NCBI GenBank assembly: GCA_036788195.1
Contig: DAIQNX010000001.1
Span: 1 to 64,000 of the forward strand
DNA: 64,000 nt
Reading direction: 5' to 3'
Source of the DNA: CALFXN01 sp937957815
GTDB taxonomy: Bacteria; Synergistota; Synergistia; Synergistales; Aminobacteriaceae
Below are positions 7,710 through 16,268 of this stretch, piece by piece; positions within the stretch are counted from its first letter, which is position 1, and each line of letters begins with the position of its first letter. The notes below the pieces were generated by a model. It did no database searches. It saw only the letters and a program-made list of their open reading frames with translations, and was not told where the DNA came from. Both the position numbers and the translations under genes were made by a program.

Positions 7710-8875
7710 ACCGCCCCGTACGCATCGTCGTCATCGGTGCAACGGGCAGCGTCGGATCTTCCGTGCTCGACGTCTGCCGGGCGTATCCTGAATTTTTTAC
7801 GATCGTCGGCCTCGCCGCCGGATCGAATGTGGAGTCCCTCTTTCGCCTGGCACATGAATTTTCGCCGTCAGTCGCATACCTGGCAGATCCCGTCGCCGCC
7901 CAAGAATTCCGCTCACTCGCAGGAAATCGTTTTCCGTGCCTTGAAGGAAGCGAAGGACTTCTCGCTCTCTCCTGTCTGCCGGATGCGGATCAGATCGTCT
8001 TCGCGTCGTCGGGGACCGCCGCGATTCCGGCATTGATCGGGGCGCTCGATTCGGGGAAGGATATTTCCCTGGCGAACAAGGAGAGCATTCTCGTAGCGGC
8101 CCCCTGGGTCATGCCGAAAGTATCGCGACCCAACCAGATCCGTCCGCTCGACAGCGAGCACAACGCAATCTGGCAATGCCTCCGCAATGAGGACATTCAC
8201 ACCGTCAATCGTCTGATCCTCACCGCATCGGGAGGGCCGTTCCGTTCTTTTTCCATGGAACGGATGCGTACCGTCACTCCCGAAGAGGCGCTCAGGCACC
8301 CCGTGTGGCTCATGGGGGCAAAAATATCCATCGACAGCGCCACTCTGATGAACAAAGGAATTGAAATCATCGAGGCATCGTTGCTCTTTTCCATGCCGAT
8401 CGGACGCGTCGAAGCGATCCTTTCACCGGGATCCTTCGCACACGGTATCGTCGAATTCATCGACGGAACAATGAAGATCGCCGCTTCGATTCCTGATATG
8501 CGGCTCCCGTCCCTCGTCGCCATGTCCTTCCCGAATCGGCTTCCCCTGCGTTTTCCGTCACTGAAGGTCAACACGCTCCACGAGAAGACGATCCCGTTCG
8601 AAGAACCTGACATCGTTCGCTTTCCGGCGATTGGAATCGCAAAAGAGGCCGGCAGGAGGGGAGGAGCGTACCCCGCGTTGCTTGTCGGCGCGGATGAAGT
8701 CGCCGTCGAAGCCTTTCTTCGTCACGAATTGACGTTTCTTGACATCCCCCGCGTTGTCGAACAAACGCTTGAAATGTACGACGGCCCGTCACCCTCTTCT
8801 CCGGAAGACGCCATCGCTCTTGTCGATTACGGACGAAGACAGTGCCGGCGCCTTTGTACCGCAGCAACCGTCTGA
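7706..8875 (+). CDS. dxr: 1-deoxy-D-xylulose-5-phosphate reductoisomerase
   Basis: 389 residues. It carries out the second step of the MEP isoprenoid pathway: DXP to MEP with NADPH. N-terminal IGATGSVGSSVLDV is the NADPH site, KDISLANKESILVA near residue 115 and ASGGPFRSF, HPVWLMGAKISIDSATLMNKG are the metal and substrate motifs. It overlaps cdsA by 4 bp (ATGA). With dxs (27.5 kb) and ispG (10 kb) it shows that this organism makes isoprenoids by the MEP route. Confidence 0.96.
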   Translation: MNRPVRIVVIGATGSVGSSVLDVCRAYPEFFTIVGLAAGSNVESLFRLAHEFSPSVAYLADPVAAQEFRSLAGNRFPCLEGSEGLLALSCLPDADQIVFASSGTAAIPALIGALDSGKDISLANKESILVAAPWVMPKVSRPNQIRPLDSEHNAIWQCLRNEDIHTVNRLILTASGGPFRSFSMERMRTVTPEEALRHPVWLMGAKISIDSATLMNKGIEIIEASLLFSMPIGRVEAILSPGSFAHGIVEFIDGTMKIAASIPDMRLPSLVAMSFPNRLPLRFPSLKVNTLHEKTIPFEEPDIVRFPAIGIAKEAGRRGGAYPALLVGADEVAVEAFLRHELTFLDIPRVVEQTLEMYDGPSPSSPEDAIALVDYGRRQCRRLCTAATV

Positions 8876-8904
8876 CAGGAAATGACTGAAGGAGGAATTC
8901 TTCT

Positions 8905-9939
8905 GTGATCAGCATCCTCTCTTTCGCTATCGTCATCGCCATTTGCGTTGTCGTTCATGAAATGGGGCATTTTTTGACTGCTCGTGCGGTCGGTGTTCAC
9001 GTACATGAGTTTTCATTCGGCTTTGGCCCCGTTCTCGTTTCAAGGATACGAAAGGGAACGAAGTGGTCTCTTCGCGCGGCGCCGCTCGGAGGATTCGTAC
9101 GGCTTGCCGGACTCGAAGAAGAAGGGGAGGAAACCGTTCCGGCGGGGGGGGCATTCATGGAAAAATCCGCGTGGAAACGTTTTCTCATCCTCTTCAACGG
9201 TCCTCTCGCCAATATGCTGCTGGCCGTGTTCCTGACGGCCCTTTTCCTTGCAGGGCACGGAACTCTCGACATGCAGAGCACGCGAATCGGTGAAATCATG
9301 CCCGGCTTCCCGGCAGAAAAAGGAGGCATGCTGGTGGGAGACGAGATTCGAAACATAAACGGGATTGCCGTGACCTCCTGGAGGGAAATGTCCGAAACCA
9401 TAAGAAACCAGGCCGTATCGGGGCCCGTGACGTTTGGATTCGTACGCTCGGGCGAAACGCGAACGATCACCGTCGGTATCCCCAGGGATGAGGAATCCGG
9501 AGTTCCAGTCTTCGGAATACGCCCGTCGATGAAGCGCTACGCGCCTCATGAGGCGTTCGTTTCGGCATTCGGATATACCGTTTCGATGAGTGTCGAAATG
9601 ATCCGGAATATTGTCGGCTGGATCACGCGGAAGATTGATGTCGACGTGACCGGCCCCGTAGGCATCGCAACGATGGCAGGAGACGCCGCCCGCCGCGGCT
9701 GGTGGACGTTTGTCTCCTTTCTTGCCCTGATCAGTCTGAATCTTGGACTGCTCAACCTCTTCCCGTTCCCGGCACTCGATGGAGGCAGACTCGTCTTCAT
9801 CATGGGAGAGATGATGACGGGGAAGCGCGTTCCCGAAAAGACTGAAGGTTTTATTCACTACGTCGGATTCGTCGTTCTCATAGGACTGATTCTCCTGATC
9901 ACATGGAACGATATATCAAAGCTGTTTTTTTCGAAATAG
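8905..9939 (+). CDS. rseP: RIP site-2 membrane metalloprotease with PDZ domain
   Basis: 344 residues. An intramembrane zinc protease that, in its family, cleaves anti-sigma factors and remnant signal peptides. The zinc site VVHEMGHFLTARAVG lies in the first transmembrane helix (HExxH, residues near 17-21); a PDZ domain follows (about 125-200, GDEIRNINGIAVTSW); the second active-site helix has NLFPFPALDGGRLVF near 290. GTG 8905 has AAGGAGGA eight bases upstream. Its place between dxr and ispG is the common one. No sigma or anti-sigma gene is visible nearby, so the substrate is unknown. Confidence 0.93.
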   Translation: MISILSFAIVIAICVVVHEMGHFLTARAVGVHVHEFSFGFGPVLVSRIRKGTKWSLRAAPLGGFVRLAGLEEEGEETVPAGGAFMEKSAWKRFLILFNGPLANMLLAVFLTALFLAGHGTLDMQSTRIGEIMPGFPAEKGGMLVGDEIRNINGIAVTSWREMSETIRNQAVSGPVTFGFVRSGETRTITVGIPRDEESGVPVFGIRPSMKRYAPHEAFVSAFGYTVSMSVEMIRNIVGWITRKIDVDVTGPVGIATMAGDAARRGWWTFVSFLALISLNLGLLNLFPFPALDGGRLVFIMGEMMTGKRVPEKTEGFIHYVGFVVLIGLILLITWNDISKLFFSK

Positions 9940-9963
9940 CCCGATGAAAGGATGTCGGATATC

Positions 9964-11037
9964 GTGAATCAGATTCGCATAGCGGGACTCGCCATCGGCG
10001 GAAACGCTCCCGTCCGTGTGGAGAGTATGCTGAAGATACCTCTGTCGGACGAAGAAGAATCCCTTTCCCAGTGCAGATCCCTTGCCGAAGAAGGGTGCGA
10101 GCTTCTTCGTGTCGCGTTTCCCGATCTGCGTTTCAGAGACGCCTTTGCCCGGTTTGTCGACGCATCCCCGATCCCGCTCATGGCGGATATTCATTTCGAT
10201 CCGCTTCTTGCGATTGCGGCAATGGAGATCGGATGTCCGTCAATACGCATCAATCCCGGGAATCTCTCGTCGCGATCTCTGGGAGATCTCGTCGCCGCCG
10301 CACGCGCGCACCGTGTCGTCATCCGCGTTGGAGCGAACAGCGGCTCCGTCAACGAGCGACAGCTCCGCAATGCCGCCGGCGACCGTGCGGCCGCTCTCGC
10401 GATAGCTGTGGGGGAACAGATGGAGTCTCTCGTCGCCCTCGGCTTTCACGACATCATCGTTTCGGCGAAATCGTCTTCGGTCCGCGAAACCGTCTCCTGC
10501 GTCTCGCTTCTCGCGCAACGCTACCCTGACTATCCGGTGCATATCGGCATCACCGAAGCCGGTCCCGGAATGGGTGGGGTCGTGAAGAGTTCTATCGGGA
10601 TCGGGCTCCTTCTCGCGCAGGGGATCGGCAACACGATCCGCGTCAGCCTGTCGGAGGCTCCCGAGATGGAAGTCCGGGCGGGATATCACATTTTGCGATC
10701 GCTTGAACTGAGGAAACGCGGCGTCAATCTCATCTCATGTCCGACATGTGGTCGCAAGCGTCTCGACGTTCGTTCCGTCCTTCCCGAAATCGAGCGCTAC
10801 TTCCGACTTCTGCCCGACGGAACGAACGTCGCTGTCATGGGGTGCGAGGTCAACGGTCCCAGAGAGGCGGCCCACGCCGATATCGGGATTGCCGGTTCCC
10901 CGGGCGGCGTGGTAGTCTTTTCTCTGGGGAAGAGAATAGGGGAGTGTTCCTTTTCGGACATTCCGACGTATATTCCGGCCGTGTTTTCCTCGTTCTCCGA
11001 AGAGCGGAGACGATCCCCCGAAGCCGACAATCCATGA
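9964..11037 (+). CDS. ispG: (E)-4-hydroxy-3-methylbut-2-enyl-diphosphate synthase
   Basis: About 357 residues. An iron-sulfur enzyme of the MEP pathway that converts MEcPP to HMBPP. The N-terminal barrel has ESMLKIPLSDEEES and MADIHFDPLLA; the C-terminal cluster cysteines are in ISCPTCGRKRLDV and VMGCEVNGPREA. I favour GTG 9964, since AAAGGA (9946-9951) is about 12 bases away, while ATG 9952 abuts it; both give plausible N-termini. IspH is not in the window. Confidence 0.94.
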   Translation: MNQIRIAGLAIGGNAPVRVESMLKIPLSDEEESLSQCRSLAEEGCELLRVAFPDLRFRDAFARFVDASPIPLMADIHFDPLLAIAAMEIGCPSIRINPGNLSSRSLGDLVAAARAHRVVIRVGANSGSVNERQLRNAAGDRAAALAIAVGEQMESLVALGFHDIIVSAKSSSVRETVSCVSLLAQRYPDYPVHIGITEAGPGMGGVVKSSIGIGLLLAQGIGNTIRVSLSEAPEMEVRAGYHILRSLELRKRGVNLISCPTCGRKRLDVRSVLPEIERYFRLLPDGTNVAVMGCEVNGPREAAHADIGIAGSPGGVVVFSLGKRIGECSFSDIPTYIPAVFSSFSEERRRSPEADNP

Positions 11038-11053
11038 GAGGAGAGATGCGTTG

Positions 11054-12001
11054 ATGCCTGTCAACCTCAAGGGACGGAGTTTTCTGACGCTGAAAGATTT
11101 TACGAAGGACGAGATCCTGTATCTCCTTGATCTCGCCGATGACCTCAAAGCCAAGAAACGCGCGGGAATTCCCGGGACGAGCCTCAGGGGAAAGAATATC
11201 GCGCTCATCTTCGAGAAGGCATCGACGAGAACGCGGTGCGCCTTCACTGTTGCCTGTATCGACGAAGGCGGTCATCCGGAGTTTCTCGGCAAGAACGATA
11301 TCCACCTCGGAGCCAAGGAAGATTTGAAGGATACCGCACGCGTACTCGGACGCATGTTTGACGGAATTCAGTATCGCGGATTCCTGCAGTCCGTAGTCGA
11401 GGGGCTCGCCCGCTATTCGGGCGTTCCCGTATGGAATGGTCTGACGGATATCGACCATCCGACACAGGTTCTCGCCGACTTCATGACACTCAGGGAAAAT
11501 TTCGGAAAAAATCTGAAAGAGCTTCGTCTCGCATACGTCGGAGACGGGAGAAACAATATGTCGAATGCTCTGATGATCGGGTGTTCAAAACTCGGAATGC
11601 ACTATTCCGTCGGAACGCCGGACAGTCTGCGTCCCGATGCGGGACTTCTCGCGGAATGCAGGGATGAAGCTGCAAGGAGCGGCGGGAGCGTTTCGGTCCA
11701 CGTTTCTCCGGAGGACGCCGTAAAAGGCGCCGACGCTTTGTACACGGACGTGTGGGTTTCGATGGGAGAAGAGGCGAAGAAAGCCGAACGCGAAGCTCTT
11801 CTTCATCCCTACCAGATCAACGAAACACTGATGAAAGCGACAGGGAAGCCGGAAACGATCTTCCTTCATTGCCTTCCGGCCGTCAAGGGACAGGAAGTAA
11901 CGGAGGATGTCTTTGAATCACCGATGTCGAAGGTCTTCGACGAAGCGGAAAATCGAATGCATACAATCAAGGCGGTTATGGTCGCGACTCTCGGATCATA
12001 A
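11054..12001 (+). CDS. argF: Ornithine carbamoyltransferase
   Basis: 315 residues. It joins carbamoyl phosphate and ornithine to give citrulline, or runs in reverse in arginine catabolism. Marks: carbamoyl-phosphate site ASTRTRCAF near residue 55, HPTQVLADFMT near 133, and HCLPAVKGQEV near 270 with the catalytic Cys. ATG 11054 has AGGAGAGA about eight bases upstream. No other arginine gene or argR is next to it, so biosynthetic and catabolic roles cannot be told apart; for an amino-acid-fermenting anaerobe a catabolic role is possible. Confidence 0.93.
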   Translation: MPVNLKGRSFLTLKDFTKDEILYLLDLADDLKAKKRAGIPGTSLRGKNIALIFEKASTRTRCAFTVACIDEGGHPEFLGKNDIHLGAKEDLKDTARVLGRMFDGIQYRGFLQSVVEGLARYSGVPVWNGLTDIDHPTQVLADFMTLRENFGKNLKELRLAYVGDGRNNMSNALMIGCSKLGMHYSVGTPDSLRPDAGLLAECRDEAARSGGSVSVHVSPEDAVKGADALYTDVWVSMGEEAKKAEREALLHPYQINETLMKATGKPETIFLHCLPAVKGQEVTEDVFESPMSKVFDEAENRMHTIKAVMVATLGS

Positions 12002-12023
12002 ACCGCGCGGAAGGAGCGATATA

Positions 12024-12209
12024 TTGGAACAGGGTTCGAGAAAATTCAGATGCGCCGAATGCAACTGCGAGTTCCTCCAGATGCCGAAGGATTCCTCGCC
12101 GAGATGTCCGCAATGCCGCGGAAAGACGCTCATCCTGCTCGAAGGCGAGCCCATGGGTAAAAAGGGGTGCAGCGGAAACTGTTCGTCCGGATGTTCCTGC
12201 TGTCATTGA
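12024..12209 (+). CDS. Small zinc-ribbon protein with cysteine-rich tail
   Basis: 61 residues, too short for ordinary gene callers to weigh heavily but with a clean ribosome site (AAGGAG 12011-12016, seven bases before TTG 12024). CAEC and CPQC form a two-knuckle zinc ribbon over the first 40 residues; the tail is GCSGNCSSGCSCCH, with five more cysteines and a His. Its function is unknown. The tail resembles those of small FmdB-like ribbon proteins and might hold a metal. It follows argF by 22 bp and lies next to nikR, a nickel regulator, on the other strand. Confidence 0.72.
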   Translation: MEQGSRKFRCAECNCEFLQMPKDSSPRCPQCRGKTLILLEGEPMGKKGCSGNCSSGCSCCH

Positions 12210-12219
12210 TGTGACCGAT

Positions 12220-12249
12220 AGGGGAGGGGGATGATATTCTCCCTCCCCT
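12220..12249. terminator. Hairpin between convergent zinc-ribbon gene and nikR
   Basis: A 9-bp perfect stem (12220-12228 with 12241-12249), extendable to 12 bp with one G-T pair, fills the 42-bp gap between two convergent stop codons. Neither side has a real T run, so it may act as a weak terminator or only as a 3'-end structure. Confidence 0.4.
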
Positions 12250-12251
12250 GT

Positions 12252-12668
12252 TCATAGCACCGTCGTTATTACCGGTTTTATCGAGAAAACGCCCTTCAGC
12301 GCAGATAACCTGTTCAGAAACGCTCTGATTCGTCCGGGATCTCCTCTGATAGCCACAAGTTCGAGGCAATGCGCCTCGTCAATGTGAACGTGCGTCGTAC
12401 AGAGAATGACATCGAGAAATTCGTGTTGCAGATCGTTCAGATCTTCCGAAGTATCGTGTCTGTGATGATCGAAGAGGAGTGTCACCGAACCGTAGACCTT
12501 CCCTGTTCCTTCTTCCCACTGGTCCTCGCTGATATACTGTCGTATGAGATGCCGCAGCGCATCCGAGCGATTCGGGAACCCGGATCGCTCGATTCTTTCG
12601 TCGAATGACGCCAGCATCTGTTCGGGAACCGCGACGCCGAAACGCAGAAGTTTTTCCAAGTCTTCCAC
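12252..12668 (-). CDS. nikR: NikR-family nickel-responsive transcription regulator
   Basis: 138 residues. The N-terminal ribbon-helix-helix (FGVAVPEQMLASFDERI to SDALRHLIRQY) binds DNA; the C-terminal ACT-like domain carries the nickel ligands, seen as FDHHRHD near residue 67, then THVHIDEAHCLEL with His-x-His and the Cys seven residues later. In its family it represses nickel uptake when Ni is bound. GTG 12668 is the start, preceded closely by AGGTGAG. No nickel transporter gene is in the window; the gene stands alone against the main direction of transcription. Confidence 0.92.
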   Translation of the reverse strand: MEDLEKLLRFGVAVPEQMLASFDERIERSGFPNRSDALRHLIRQYISEDQWEEGTGKVYGSVTLLFDHHRHDTSEDLNDLQHEFLDVILCTTHVHIDEAHCLELVAIRGDPGRIRAFLNRLSALKGVFSIKPVITTVL

Positions 12669-12683
12669 CTCACCTATAGCAGT

Positions 12684-12700
12684 ATCGTACGATCATTATA
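12684..12700 (-). promoter_or_regulatory. nikR promoter with palindromic operator
   Basis: On the minus strand an exact TATAAT (12700-12695) lies about 27 bases before the nikR start codon. A 10-bp perfect palindrome ATCGTACGAT (12684-12693) sits where transcription should start, inside a wider GTAT...ATAC frame (12682-12701). Placement fits a repressor site. The spacing does not fit the known GTATGA-N16-TCATAC NikR operator, so binding by NikR itself is a guess. Confidence 0.4.
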
Positions 12701-12768
12701 CTCAGAAATGTTCCTTTGCCCGCTCAATCGGTGAGAATGGACGCAGATCGGGCGAAATCCCGTCGGTG

Positions 12769-12777
12769 TGCTAGAAT
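12769..12777 (+). promoter_or_regulatory. Extended -10 element before the nadE remnant and yebC
   Basis: TG-C-TAGAAT forms an extended -10 on the plus strand, 35 bases before the ATG at 12812. No -35 match is seen, which extended -10 promoters can lack. It may now mainly drive yebC-ruvCAB. Confidence 0.4.
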
Positions 12778-12811
12778 GTTTCTGCTGTGAGAAAAGAGGG
12801 AGGAACGAATC

Positions 12812-13048
12812 ATGAAGCCGTTCGGCCGCGATCCGGAACTTCTCGTGAAACGGATCGTCTCCTGGATACAATCGGAACTCAGAAGAGCGAACGCCAGGAA
12901 TGCCGTTTTTGGTCTGAGCGGCGGATTCGATTCGGTACACGATGATCCTCCGGATCGAAAACACCGTAGTCTCCTGAAGAGATGTGCGTTTTTTTTCCGA
13001 ACACCGACGCGGCGCATACCTGCGGTATGCGCGATTGATCCCGAATAA
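12812..13048 (+). pseudogene. Remnant of NAD+ synthetase N-terminus
   Basis: A 78-codon open frame with a strong ribosome site (GGGAGG) begins like an NH3-dependent NAD+ synthetase: DPELLVKRIVSWIQSEL, then NAVFGLSGGFDSV, the SGGxDS ATP-pyrophosphatase loop near residue 35. After that the residues stop resembling the family and the frame ends at a TAA where a full enzyme would have some 200 more residues. A run of eight T (about 12988-12995) sits in the degenerate part. I read it as a truncated, decayed nadE. The alternative, a new short protein built from a PP-loop N-terminus, is less likely. yebC starts 15 bp downstream. Confidence 0.6.
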
Positions 13049-13062
13049 GAGGTGAACAATAA

Positions 13063-13815
13063 ATGTCCGGACATTCCAAGTGGGCAAACATCAAACACAG
13101 AAAGGCAGCGCAGGACGCAAAGAGAGGAAATCTCTTCCAGAAACTCGTGAAAGCAGTCATCATCGCGGCAAAGGAAGGCGGCGGCGATCCGGCGATGAAT
13201 GTCCGCCTCAAAGCGGCGATTGATCGTGCAAAGCAGGCGAGCGTCCCCAACGACAACATCACGCGCGGAATCAAGCGGGGAACCGGCGAAATCGAAGGCG
13301 CTGCATACGAAGAGTATACCTATGAAGCCTACGGTCCCAACGGTGTCGCCATCCTGATGGAGATATTGACGGACAACAAAAATCGCACGGCATCGGAGAT
13401 CCGGGCACTCCTGACCAGGAACGGCGGAGCCCTTGGGGAAGCGGGCAGCGTCGCATGGATGTTCGAAAGAAAGGGCATTATCGAGGTCGTCGGAGAGAAT
13501 CTGGATGAAGAAACCCTCATGATGTCGGCAATCGATGCGGGTGCGGAGGATATCGAAAAAACGGACTCGGGCTTCGAGGTAACGACCGATCCCGCAAACG
13601 TCATCGAGATCCGCGAAGCCTTGGAAAAATCGGGATATTCGATCGAGCGCGCGGAATCGACGATGATCCCGAAGACGACGATAGAAATTCCGAACAAGGA
13701 AAAGGCGCAGAAAATGCTGCATCTCATGGAAATACTCGAGGAACACGATGACGTCCAGAACGTCTACGCCAACTTCGATATCTCCGATGAATTGATGGCG
13801 GAACTAGAAAACTGA
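13063..13815 (+). CDS. yebC: YebC/PmpR family protein
   Basis: 250 residues, full length, starting MSGHSKWANIKHRKAAQDAK. Members are described as DNA-binding regulators and, more recently, as factors that help ribosomes through proline stretches. The family's three-domain order is intact (ITRGIKRGTGE near 65, EYTYEAYGPNGVA near 85, NVYANFDI near the end). It stands directly before ruvCAB, a common arrangement. Confidence 0.95.
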   Translation: MSGHSKWANIKHRKAAQDAKRGNLFQKLVKAVIIAAKEGGGDPAMNVRLKAAIDRAKQASVPNDNITRGIKRGTGEIEGAAYEEYTYEAYGPNGVAILMEILTDNKNRTASEIRALLTRNGGALGEAGSVAWMFERKGIIEVVGENLDEETLMMSAIDAGAEDIEKTDSGFEVTTDPANVIEIREALEKSGYSIERAESTMIPKTTIEIPNKEKAQKMLHLMEILEEHDDVQNVYANFDISDELMAELEN

Positions 13816-13817
13816 CG

Positions 13818-14333
13818 TTGAGTCTTTCCCGTAGTTTCGGAATCGACCCAGGGCTTGGGCGTCTCGGATTCGGAGTCGTGGAGCGGAAGGGCGGCGTTTT
13901 GAAGGCATTGGATTTCGGTTGCATCGAAACGCCACCCCGAATCGACATTCCACGGCGGCTCCGGATGCTTTACGAAAGACTGGAAGAACGAATTTTCCTG
14001 CACTCTCCCGATTTCTTCTGCGTTGAACGTCTCTTTTTCGGGAAGAATATCACAACAGCGGAATACGTCTGGCAGGCAAGGGGAGTCGTCCTTCTCCTTG
14101 CCGCCCGGAATGATATTCCGGTTTTCGAGCCGCAACCGTCACAGATCAAATCCGTCGTCTGCGGTTACGGTAATGCCGGGAAATCACAGGTTCAGAAGAT
14201 GGTGCAGCGCCTTCTGGCACTTGATGTCGTTCCAACGCCGGACGATGCGGCGGATGCCCTTGCGGCGGCGTTGACCGGACTTCTGCTCCAGAAAACTGCG
14301 TCGCTCTTCGCGTCGGAAGGGGGAGTTCCGTGA
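13818..14333 (+). CDS. ruvC: Holliday junction endodeoxyribonuclease RuvC
   Basis: 171 residues. It cuts Holliday junctions during recombination. Acidic catalytic residues are visible in FGIDPGLGRLGFGVVE, FFCVERLFFGKN and TPDDAADALAAAL. The start is TTG 13818, two bases after the yebC stop, with no clear ribosome site, so it probably depends on coupling to yebC translation. It overlaps ruvA by 4 bp. Confidence 0.94.
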   Translation: MSLSRSFGIDPGLGRLGFGVVERKGGVLKALDFGCIETPPRIDIPRRLRMLYERLEERIFLHSPDFFCVERLFFGKNITTAEYVWQARGVVLLLAARNDIPVFEPQPSQIKSVVCGYGNAGKSQVQKMVQRLLALDVVPTPDDAADALAAALTGLLLQKTASLFASEGGVP

Positions 14334-14956
14334 TCCGTTTTTTGAGGGGGATCGTCTCAGCAGTAACCGAGACAACCGTCGTCCTCGACGTCGGAGGAAT
14401 AGGATTCGAAGTATCCTGTTCCCTTTCCGCGATCCGAAACAGCGTCATCGGCACGGAACAGGCGATCCCGTGTCTCCTCGTTCAGAATGAAGCGGGAGCT
14501 TCTCTTTTCGGTTTCGGAGACGAAACGGAACGCCGCATGTTTCAGGAACTCCTTTCAACGAAAGGCATCGGAGGAAAGATGGCAATAGCGATTCTCCGTA
14601 TTCTGCCGGTGCAGGATATCCTCACTGCCGTCTCCTTCTCCCGGGAGCAGATATTCATGCAGGTCCCTGGGGTCGGGAAACGGACTGCGGAGCGTCTGTG
14701 CTTTGAACTCCGAGACAGACTCGAGAAGAACGGCTGGTCGTTCCAGATCGGGGAGCTGCCGCAGCAGAAATCCGGTATCGTTCTCGGAAAAGTCCGCGAG
14801 GCGCTTGGGTCTCTCGGATTCTCACAGGGAGATATCGCGGCCGTTCTCGCCCGGATCACTCAGCAACCAGCCACAAGCGAGGAGCCCGACGAGGAAAGCC
14901 TTCTGCGCGCGGCGCTCCGTGAGCTGCGGAAGAAGACGGGAGATCGCAGGGCATGA
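14330..14956 (+). CDS. ruvA: Holliday junction branch migration subunit RuvA
   Basis: 208 residues. It binds four-way junctions and loads RuvB. N-terminal OB-fold IRFLRGIVSAV, then the helix-hairpin-helix pair in FQELLSTKGIGGKMAIAIL and QVPGVGKRTAERLCFEL, and a C-terminal RuvB-contacting helix bundle (ALGSLGFSQGDIAAVLAR). GTG start overlaps ruvC; the 3' end overlaps ruvB (ATGA). Confidence 0.95.
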   Translation: MIRFLRGIVSAVTETTVVLDVGGIGFEVSCSLSAIRNSVIGTEQAIPCLLVQNEAGASLFGFGDETERRMFQELLSTKGIGGKMAIAILRILPVQDILTAVSFSREQIFMQVPGVGKRTAERLCFELRDRLEKNGWSFQIGELPQQKSGIVLGKVREALGSLGFSQGDIAAVLARITQQPATSEEPDEESLLRAALRELRKKTGDRRA

Positions 14957-16023
14957 CGGGATCGAAAGAACGCCTCTTCGATCGGGAAATCGATTCCGTT
15001 GCCGAAAGAGAGATCGATGGCTGTCTCCGCCCGGGAGCGCTCGACGAATTCATCGGACAGGAACGGCTCAAGGAAAAACTCCGGATTTATATCTCCGCCG
15101 CAAGGTTGCGAAACGAATCACTGGATCACACTCTCTTTTTCGGACCTCCGGGGCTGGGGAAGACCACTCTTGCCGGAATTATAGCCCGCGAGATGGAAGG
15201 ACAATTGAGGATTACGTCGGGACCGGCGATCGAGCGTTCCGGCGATCTCGCCGCACTTCTTTCAAATCTCGAGACCAACGACGTGCTTTTCATCGACGAG
15301 ATCCACCGCCTTCCGACAGCCGTGGAAGAAATTCTGTACCCGGCGATGGAGGATTATTCGCTTCACATCGTGATGGGAAAAGGCGCTCTCGCAAATTCTA
15401 TCTGTCTTTCCCTGCCGCGATTCACGCTCGTGGGAGCGACGACGCGTCTCGGTCTGCTCACGTCGCCTCTTCGCGCCCGATTCGGAATCGTCGAACAGCT
15501 CTCACCGTACTCGGGAGACGAATTGTCGTCCATCGTCATGCGAGGCGCACGCGTTCTCGGAGTCTCTCTCTCGGAAGAAGCGGCAAAGGCTATCTCCGAC
15601 AGATCTCGCGGAACGCCGCGGGTCGCACTTCGACTTCTCCGGAGAGTTCGCGATGTCGCCGAAGTCAAAAACGTCTCCCCTGTCGACAGGCAGATAGCGA
15701 ACATCGCTCTGGACATGCTTGGGCTCGATATCGTCGGACTCGACGACGGAGACCGCCGTATTCTGAAAGTCATCGTCGAGCTTTTCGACGGCGGTCCGGT
15801 CGGTCTCTCGACAATAGCTGCCGCCATCAACGAAGAGGCGCAGACGATCGAAGATATCTACGAACCGTACCTCATCCAGCAGGGTTTTCTCGAAAGAACC
15901 CCGAGGGGACGGCGCGCCACAAAATCCGCATACGAGTATCTGAAAGTTCCGTATCCAGGATGGAGGACGGAAGAATTGAAACTCTTTTCCGCAGCGGACG
16001 AAGAATCATGTGGGGAGAAATGA
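14953..16023 (+). CDS. ruvB: Holliday junction branch migration ATPase RuvB
   Basis: 356 residues. The hexameric AAA+ motor of branch migration. Walker A FFGPPGLGKTTLA near residue 65, Walker B VLFIDEIHRL near 115, sensor 1 LVGATTRLGLLTSPLRARF near 165, and the C-terminal winged helix (LIQQGFLERTPRGRRATKSAYEYL, split here by family convention). It completes the ruvCAB operon. Confidence 0.96.
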   Translation: MTGSKERLFDREIDSVAEREIDGCLRPGALDEFIGQERLKEKLRIYISAARLRNESLDHTLFFGPPGLGKTTLAGIIAREMEGQLRITSGPAIERSGDLAALLSNLETNDVLFIDEIHRLPTAVEEILYPAMEDYSLHIVMGKGALANSICLSLPRFTLVGATTRLGLLTSPLRARFGIVEQLSPYSGDELSSIVMRGARVLGVSLSEEAAKAISDRSRGTPRVALRLLRRVRDVAEVKNVSPVDRQIANIALDMLGLDIVGLDDGDRRILKVIVELFDGGPVGLSTIAAAINEEAQTIEDIYEPYLIQQGFLERTPRGRRATKSAYEYLKVPYPGWRTEELKLFSAADEESCGEK

Positions 16024-16024
16024 C

Positions 16025-16249
16025 ATGCAGTCGCTGGGAAAAAGTCTTTTCGTTCTTGGTTTGATTCTTATGTTCATGGGCGGAGTCATTTTCCTTTTCG
16101 GAAAGATCTCGTTCCCGTTCGGCCGTCTTCCCGGCGATTTCGTCTTTTCCAGAAAGAATGTCACCGTCTTCGCCCCGATGACGAGCATGGTTCTGTTGAG
16201 TATCATCATCACGATCGTTCTGAATCTCGTATCCCGATGGTTCAAATAA
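16025..16249 (+). CDS. DUF2905 small membrane protein
   Basis: 74 residues with two hydrophobic segments around FPFGRLPGDFVFSRKN, the loop that marks DUF2905. ATG 16025 has GGGGAG seven bases upstream, inside the ruvB stop region. The function is unknown; proteins of this kind are often found beside ruvB or queA, as here. Confidence 0.8.
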   Translation: MQSLGKSLFVLGLILMFMGGVIFLFGKISFPFGRLPGDFVFSRKNVTVFAPMTSMVLLSIIITIVLNLVSRWFK

Positions 16250-16268
16250 CAGAATCCGGAGGTTATCC

